Source: Chlorella sorokiniana (taxonomy: Eukaryota; Chlorophyta; Trebouxiophyceae; Chlorellales; Chlorellaceae). Taken from it: a stretch of 64,000 nt of DNA. The stretch spans positions 992,001-1,056,000 of the forward strand of contig CP084619.1 in assembly GCA_025917655.1 (NCBI GenBank). Direction: 5' to 3'. Below the pieces are notes generated by a model. That model worked only from the letters and a program-made list of their open reading frames with translations. It did no database searches and had not been told where the DNA came from. The translations under genes were made by a program, and so were the position numbers. This document shows, piece by piece, positions 58,580-64,000 of the stretch (its first letter is position 1; each line of letters begins with the position of its first letter).

Positions 58580-61500
58580 ATGGCGGTCGCGCAGGCCAGT
58601 GGGTCGAGGCTGCTGCGCCCAGCACCCACCTGGCGACGGCCGACGGTGTCGCTGCCGCTGCGTGCCAGGCAGGCCACCCGCCTGCCAAGCCTGCCCCTGG
58701 ATGGTGCATCAGGGCCATGTGCGCCCGCAGCTGAGGAGGTGGCTGTCGCTCCCGCCTCTGTGGACGGCACTCTCACCAACAATGCTCAGGTGGCGCCGTG
58801 GGGCACGATGCCTCAGCGCACGCCCGGACACAAGAGCAGGCGGGCGCAGGATCCGCCTCTGCCACCCCTCGTTGACCGCATGTTGTCCAGCCCCAGCCTG
58901 GAAAACGCCGAGGGTGCAGGTGCGAGCGGTGCATGCTTCACCGCTGCTCTCAGTGCTTGCGCTGTCGAGGTGGCAGGGTTAGCAGCAGCTGGCTGCTCCC
59001 CTGCTCGCCTGGCCCACCCGTTGGCGCCGCCCGTGCCCTGATCCCTTCTGCAGGCCCAAAGCAGCTCCTTCGGGTGATGGACGCGTTTTGGTCGGCGCTG
59101 AAGGAGGGCAAGCCAGCGGCTGCTCCGCAGGTGGTGCGCCGCACGCCGGGCCAGCGCCTGGCGGCCGCGCCGGAGTTTGACGTGGCGGTTGCGGGCGGCA
59201 CGCTGGGCATCCTGCTCGCCACGGCCCTGCAGGTGGGCTGTGTGTGCGGGCTGAGCAGCATCGCGAGGCGGGTGCAGCAGATGTGCGGGCCCGATGAGCT
59301 CTGGAACAGGCAGTGCACTCCGGTGTGCTCCATGAAGCGCGGTTTGTGCTGGCCGCGCGTCCCCCTCTGCTTGCTGCCCAGGCCCAAGCCGGAAACCCCT
59401 TTCTGCCGTGCAGCTGCGGGGCCACCGCGTGGCGATAGTGGAGCGGCGTGCGCTGCAGGGACGGGAGCAAGGTGAGGATTGCCGCTCCCGACCCACGCGC
59501 CGCGCCGCTGCGCCGGCCCCTGCACAACCGTGCTCGTGCAGCTGGTCCCGGGACCAGCGCTGCTCGCTTTGGCCTTCTTGCCTCCCGATTCGCCCCTGCC
59601 CGCCCCCCGCCCTGCCCCAGAGTGGAACATTGGACGTGGCGAGCTGCAGCGACTGGTGCAGGCGGGGGTGCTGACTCAGCCCGAGCTGGATGCGTGTGTG
59701 GTCAGCTCCTTTGGGCCCGTCAGGTGCGGGGCTGCAACCCTTGCTCCCTCTTCCGACTGGCGCCGCATGAGCAAGCGCTGCCGCCGACAGCTTGCGGCCC
59801 TCGCTTCTGCACGGGGCTGCCTAGAGGTCTGCCATGCTGGCTCACTGCTGCCTCAGTGGCCGGCCCGTAACGGCACCCTCCTTTCCCCCACAAACCCTTC
59901 CCAGGGTGAGCTTCAAGGGATCCGCCCCGCTGGACTGCGGGCCCGGCATCCTGGACTGCGGCGTGTCGCCCAGGTGGGGCGGCAGCGCCTGCGCCGCAGC
60001 GGCTGTGCAGCGGTGGCTGCTGCCTCTCACGCTGCGCGTGCTGGGCCCACCTGCATGCGGACCCTGGCCCCGCGCGCTGCAAGCCTTCTGCACCTGGTGC
60101 TGCTGGCCCAGCAGCAGGCTGCTGTGCGCAGGGAGCGCACCAATGTTGCCGCCGCGCGTGCTCGGCTGCCCCGCAGGCTGCTCATCGCCACGCTCAAGTC
60201 CAAGTTTGTGGCGGCGGGGGCGCGGTGCTGGAGCACACCGCCTTCAAGGCGGCAACGGTCCTGGACGACGGCGTGGCCCTGGAGCTGCTGCCCGCCCGCC
60301 TGGCGGCACCCACCCCCAGCCGGGCGACGTCAACCGCCCAGCGGCGCTGGCGGGCGGCGGGGGCGGCGGCGGCGGTGCGCCCGCCGCCGCGAGCTCACCG
60401 CGCGCCTGCTGCTGGACTTCATGGGCCACTGGTCCCCGGTGGCCAAGCAGCTGCGCGGCAGCCGCCGCCCGACGGCGTGGTGCTGGTGGTGGGGGCGCGT
60501 GGGCGGGGTTCCCCCGGAGCGCAACGCCGCCGCCGACCTGCTGCACACCTTCACCGACTGCTGCGACGACCAGCAGCTGTTCTGGTGGGTGCCCAGCACG
60601 GTCCGCTGGGAGGGGCGAGGGCTGAGTGGAGGGCATGCGCAGCAGCATGGGCAGGCGAGGGAGGATGTTCCGGGAGGGGGCGCTGTCAGTCCCCTGGGGT
60701 GTCGAGGTTTGTTGGGGGCGCGCTGCCTGCTGAACACCCCCTTCGCACCCGCCCGCCCCACCAGCCATCCCAACCGCCCCCTCGGCCTGCAGGGAGGCCT
60801 TCCCTGCCGCTGGCGGCGCCCGAACCCTGTACAGTTTTCAGTACAGCGACGCGCACCCCTGCCGCCCCTCCTTTGCCGCCCAGCTGGACACCTACTTCCG
60901 GCTGGTGCCGCAGTACCAGGTGCGGCGGCGCTGCAGCACGCCGCACGCCGCACGCCACCGCCGTTGCGCTGCAGGCTGCTGCGTGGGCGCGGCGCCTGCG
61001 CCGATGTGCGCTGGCGTGCTGAGCGGTGGGCGCCCTCCCCGCCCCCGGCTGCAGGGCGTGCCGCTGGAGCAGCTGCAGCCGCTGCGCATCCTCACAGGTG
61101 AGCTCAGCTGGGCAGCGGGCTGCCAACCTGCCTGGCGACTGCTACGGTTGCTGCTGCACACCCGCACTCACACGCCCGCAACCCCTCACCCCCTGCTGCA
61201 TTCCCTCACTCCCTCCGCCCCGCCCCCGCGCCCGCCCCCCCCCGCCCCCTTCCAGGCGGCTTCCCCTGCTATGCCGACTCGCCTCTGCGCCCGGCTGGGA
61301 CCGCGTGCTGTCGCTGGGGACGCCGGCGGCGGCCACTCCCCCTCTCCTTTGGCGGCTTCGGCTCCCTCGTGCGCCACCTGCCCCGCCTGGCCACCGCCGT
61401 CGACGAGGCGCTGAGGGAGGAGCGGCTGAGCCGGCGCGATCTAGCTTGGGTGCAGCCCTACCTGCCCTCCCTGTCAGCGGCCTTCCTGCTGCAGCGGGCT

Positions 61501-62259
61501 ATGGCGCCGCGGCCCGGCCAGGTGGCTGCGCCCGACCACGCGCAGCAGGTGCAGGCCCAGCCGCAGCAGCAGGCGGCGCAGCGGGCGGGGGAGGGCGAGG
61601 GGCGGGAGGAGGGGGCGGCGCGGCGGCGCGGCTGGCTGCCCCCGACCACGTCAACCGCCTGCTGCGCTGCAACTTTGGCGTGCTGCGCGCGCTGGGCCCC
61701 GCCGCGCTGCGCCCCTTCCTCCAGGACACGCTGCGCTTTGCGCCCCTGGCCGCCACCATGGCCGGCATGATGCTGCGGTGAGGCCGCTGCCTGGCCTGCC
61801 TGCGCGCATGGGGTGTGTGGGGGTGCTGCGCCGCCAGTCAGCGTCCCGGTCTGTCGCCTTGCATCGCCCCTTCCCGCCGCACCTGATGCCTCACCCGCTT
61901 GTTTCACCTGATGCCTCACCCGGGCCCCCCCACCCCACCCCCGCAGCGACCCCCTCTGCATCTGCCGCGTGCTGGCCCAGCTGGGCCCCCGCCTGCTGCT
62001 GTCCTGGGCGGGGCACTTTGCGGCGCTGGCGGCCTACACCCTGGGCCACGTGCTGCTGTCCCCGCTGCGCCCGCTGGCGGCCCGCAGCTGGCACCTGCGC
62101 CGCCTGCTGGACGCGCTGGAGTACGGAAGCGGCTGCGATCACGGCTCCAGCCACACACCTGACCACCCACGACCCCCACCCGGGCAGCAGCGCGGCGCCG
62201 GCGACGCAGCGCACAGCGAAGCCGACCCGCACGACCAGCCCAGCCCTGCCACCGCCTGA
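58580..62259 (+). CDS. Plastid FAD-dependent oxidoreductase (lycopene cyclase/GGR-like fold)
   Basis: A conserved plant and algal flavoprotein of unknown substrate. The ATG at 58580 opens a typical transit peptide (MAVAQASGSRLLRPAPTWRR). The FAD-binding Rossmann motif is FDVAVAGGTLGILLATALQ, continued after an intron by LRGHRVAIVERR. Next come EWNIGRGELQRLVQAGVLTQ, LDCGPGILDCGVSPR, LLIATLKSKFVAAGA, LLLDFMGHWSPVAKQLRGSR, DDQQLFWEAFPA and PLRILTGGFPCYADSPLRP. The second FAD contact resembles GDA with SPLSFGGFGSLVRHLPRL. The C-terminal region includes VNRLLRCNFGVLRALGP, LRPFLQDTLRFAPLA and a hydrophobic LLLSWAGHFAALAAYTLG, a likely membrane-associated helix. Small frame shifts occur in GC runs near 60230-60500 and 61320. 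Confidence 0.82.
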
Positions 62260-62716
62260 GCGGCGTTTAGCGGCGTCCACGCCGCGGTCCGTCCCCTGCC
62301 GTTTAGGCAGGCGGTGCCAGCCCTCACCTGTACTTTCCAAAGCTCAAAGCTTGGGGCTTCAGATGCGCTCCCCATGTTGCCTGCCGGCGCCCTTTCCCCC
62401 ACCCCCCGCTCTGCTGTACTCCATCACTTCATGCATTCCAAAGATACATAGAGACCCTTTTGACACGCTGCCCACCTGCCCTGCTTCCCACCTGCTTCCC
62501 CTGCCTGTCGCCCTTCCCAACGCCAGCGCACTGCAATCTCCTTGCGGGCCCTGCCCCCGCCATGCCCTTTGTACCTGCCTGCCTGCCTGCCTGCTGCCCC
62601 AGCACGCGCCCCAGCTGGTGCCTGGCGGCAGACGCAGCGCGCCTTGCCCGCTCGTCACGCCTCCCACAATCGACTTCCTGCCGCAGCTGTGACTGCAGTG
62701 CCGTTTGGTAACAGAA
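62260..62716. other. Convergent intergenic region
   Basis: Two 3' untranslated regions, of the FAD oxidoreductase (+) and the FAD synthetase (-). A short (ctgc)n stretch lies at about 62577-62594. No gene is seen. Confidence 0.5.
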
Positions 62717-64000
62717 TCACAGCCCGGCAGCAGTTTCAAAGTCCAGCAGCAGGTGCTGCGCAGCGTGGTGCCCCAGCAGGTCGCCGCCCACGCCCAGCAG
62801 GGTGGCCCCCTCCTCATCCACCTCCAGCACCGCCCGCCGCGGGGCGCCAGCACAGCCAGCGTCTGCTCCCGGCCGCCGCCGCCCAAACAGGGTAGCGCCC
62901 GGCCCCGGCGGCTGGTTCAGCAGCGCGTGCTGCGGCAGGCGCAGTGCGGCCGAGCCGCCGCCGCCGCCGCCGCCAGCTGTTGCCGTCTGGGCGGCCTCCG
63001 ACGCCAGCACTACGAGGCGGTACGGCCGCCCCAGGCAGCGCGCAGCGTCGTCCAGGTCCCCAGCAGCCAGCGCGTCGCGAACCCGGCTGGATGACACTGC
63101 CTCCGCCTCCTCGCCGCCCTCGTCACTCAACGCCTCCTCCGCAGCCGCCCGCCGCTCCTGCTGCACCGGGCCCCCCCGCCGGCCTGCCGCCCTCCGCTGC
63201 GGCGGCTGCTGCCTCGCTGGCTGCAGCTGCTGCCTGGGTGCCCACCAGCCCCAGCACCCGCACCTGCATGCCGTGCGAGGGGCCCAACCGCTGCAGCAGC
63301 TCCGCGGTGCCGGCTGCTCGGTAGCCGAAGCGGTAGTTGCGCCCCACCACCACGCCCGACACGCGCAGCTGGCCGGCCAGCAGCTCCACAAAGGCCTCGG
63401 GGCTCAGGTGGCGCACCTGTGTGTGTGTATGGGGGGGGGCAGGGGGGGCTCAGGGCAGGATCAGGTAGTGTAGTTGTGCATGGCTGTTTGTGTGCGTGAT
63501 TGGGGGCGAGGGGGTGCGCGCATGGGGACAGGAGGCGAGGGACTGGTGCAGGTGGCTCCAGCAGCAGCAAGGGGAACCATGAGCTAGCATGCAGGCGGCG
63601 GGCAGGCATGCTTGGCTGGCCGCGGCCGAGGGCGCACCTCCGCAAAGGGGATGGCGCACTCGCGCGGCAGCTGGCCTCCGCAGTGCGGCGCCCAGCTGGC
63701 CAGCACGCGGGCGCGGTCGCAGGGCGCCACCAGGGGCAGCCGCTCGGGCCAGCCCAGCACCGCCGCCATGCCGGAAAAGGAGACCAGCCAGGGGCGCCCC
63801 CAGCTGGGCCGCCGCTGCTGCCAGCGCGCGGTGGCCGCGGTGCAGCGCATCAAACTTTCCCAAGGCCACCATGGCGGGGGCCTGCGCCGACGCCGCCGCA
63901 GCAGAGGGCAGCTCGGCGGCGGGTGCTCCCGGCGGCAGCGCGCAGCTGGAGGGGGCGGCACCACACCTGCTGCTCCTGCTCCCTGCCCAGCTCTGCACGG
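62717..64000 (-). CDS. RIBF: FAD synthetase, RibF type (N-terminus beyond right edge)
   Basis: Adenylates FMN to FAD with ATP; the plant enzymes of this bacterial-type family are plastid proteins. The nucleotidyltransferase motif VALGKFDALHRGHRALA carries the HxGH-type signature (HRGH). Then follow PFAEVRHLSPEAFVELLAGQ, VSGVVVGRNYRFGYRAAGT and ELLQRLGPSHGMQVRVLG. After an Ala/Gly-rich insert come SSSRVRDALAAGD and RCLGRPYRL, the end of the FAD synthetase domain. There is no riboflavin kinase domain, as in plant RibF1/RibF2. The stop is at 62717 after LLDFETAAGL. The frame at the right edge has no ATG, so the start and transit peptide lie outside the window. A frame shift lies near 63170, in the insert, and another near 63790. 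Confidence 0.85.

Overview
The window is nuclear DNA of a green alga, most likely a trebouxiophyte related to Chlorella (an inference from the features below; no database was searched). Coding DNA is very GC-rich, genes are closely packed on both strands and split by many short introns, several 3' ends carry the TGTAA poly(A) signal used by green algae, and the gene families are plant-like: a plastid uS17 precursor, a GT77 glycosyltransferase, a SKIP31-type F-box protein, a diacylglycerol kinase without C1 domains and a RibF-type FAD synthetase. I saw no tRNA, rRNA, transposase, retroelement or CRISPR array.

Layout, left to right. 1-777 (-): 5' part of a GT77 glycosyltransferase. 1650-4596 (-): beta-tubulin in ten exons. 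5551-7566 (+): unknown coiled-coil protein. 8313-12432 (-): Mei2-like RNA-binding protein. 13153-14877 (+): SKIP31-like F-box protein. 15146-15729 (-): small membrane-anchored coiled-coil protein. 16004-16294 (+): small ORF lying only 29 bases before a SAC-domain phosphoinositide phosphatase (16324-20789, +). 21227-22073 (-): plastid ribosomal protein uS17. 22322-28554 (-): AP-2 alpha-adaptin. 28775-31731 (-): unknown type I membrane protein. 31732-34023: lower-GC intergenic gap. 34024-39312 (+): four-RRM RBM45-like protein. 40449-41527 (+): PUB-domain protein ending in CGC. 41861-45837 (+): diacylglycerol kinase. 46125-50299 (-): divergent Sec23-like COPII protein. 51095-53570 (+): three tandem genes for small secreted Kazal-like cysteine-rich proteins. 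53750-54169 (-): probable small gene. 54512-57170 (-): secreted or membrane RCC1-repeat protein resembling the CRINKLY4 ectodomain. 58580-62259 (+): plastid FAD-dependent oxidoreductase. 62717-64000 (-): 3' part of an FAD synthetase.

Most genes are unrelated housekeeping genes. Membrane traffic is well represented (AP-2 alpha, Sec23-like, SAC phosphatase, diacylglycerol kinase), as are RNA-binding proteins (Mei2-like, RBM45-like). The most distinctive block is 51-57 kb, where three paralogous protease-inhibitor-like secreted proteins sit beside a secreted RCC1-propeller protein; a shared extracellular role is only an inference.

Caution on reading frames: several strongly conserved genes (beta-tubulin, SAC phosphatase, AP-2 alpha, diacylglycerol kinase, RBM45-like, F-box) contain small frame shifts, mostly inside G or C runs. 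These look like sequence or assembly errors rather than decay, so gene spans run from the first supported ATG to the last supported stop and the products are approximate.
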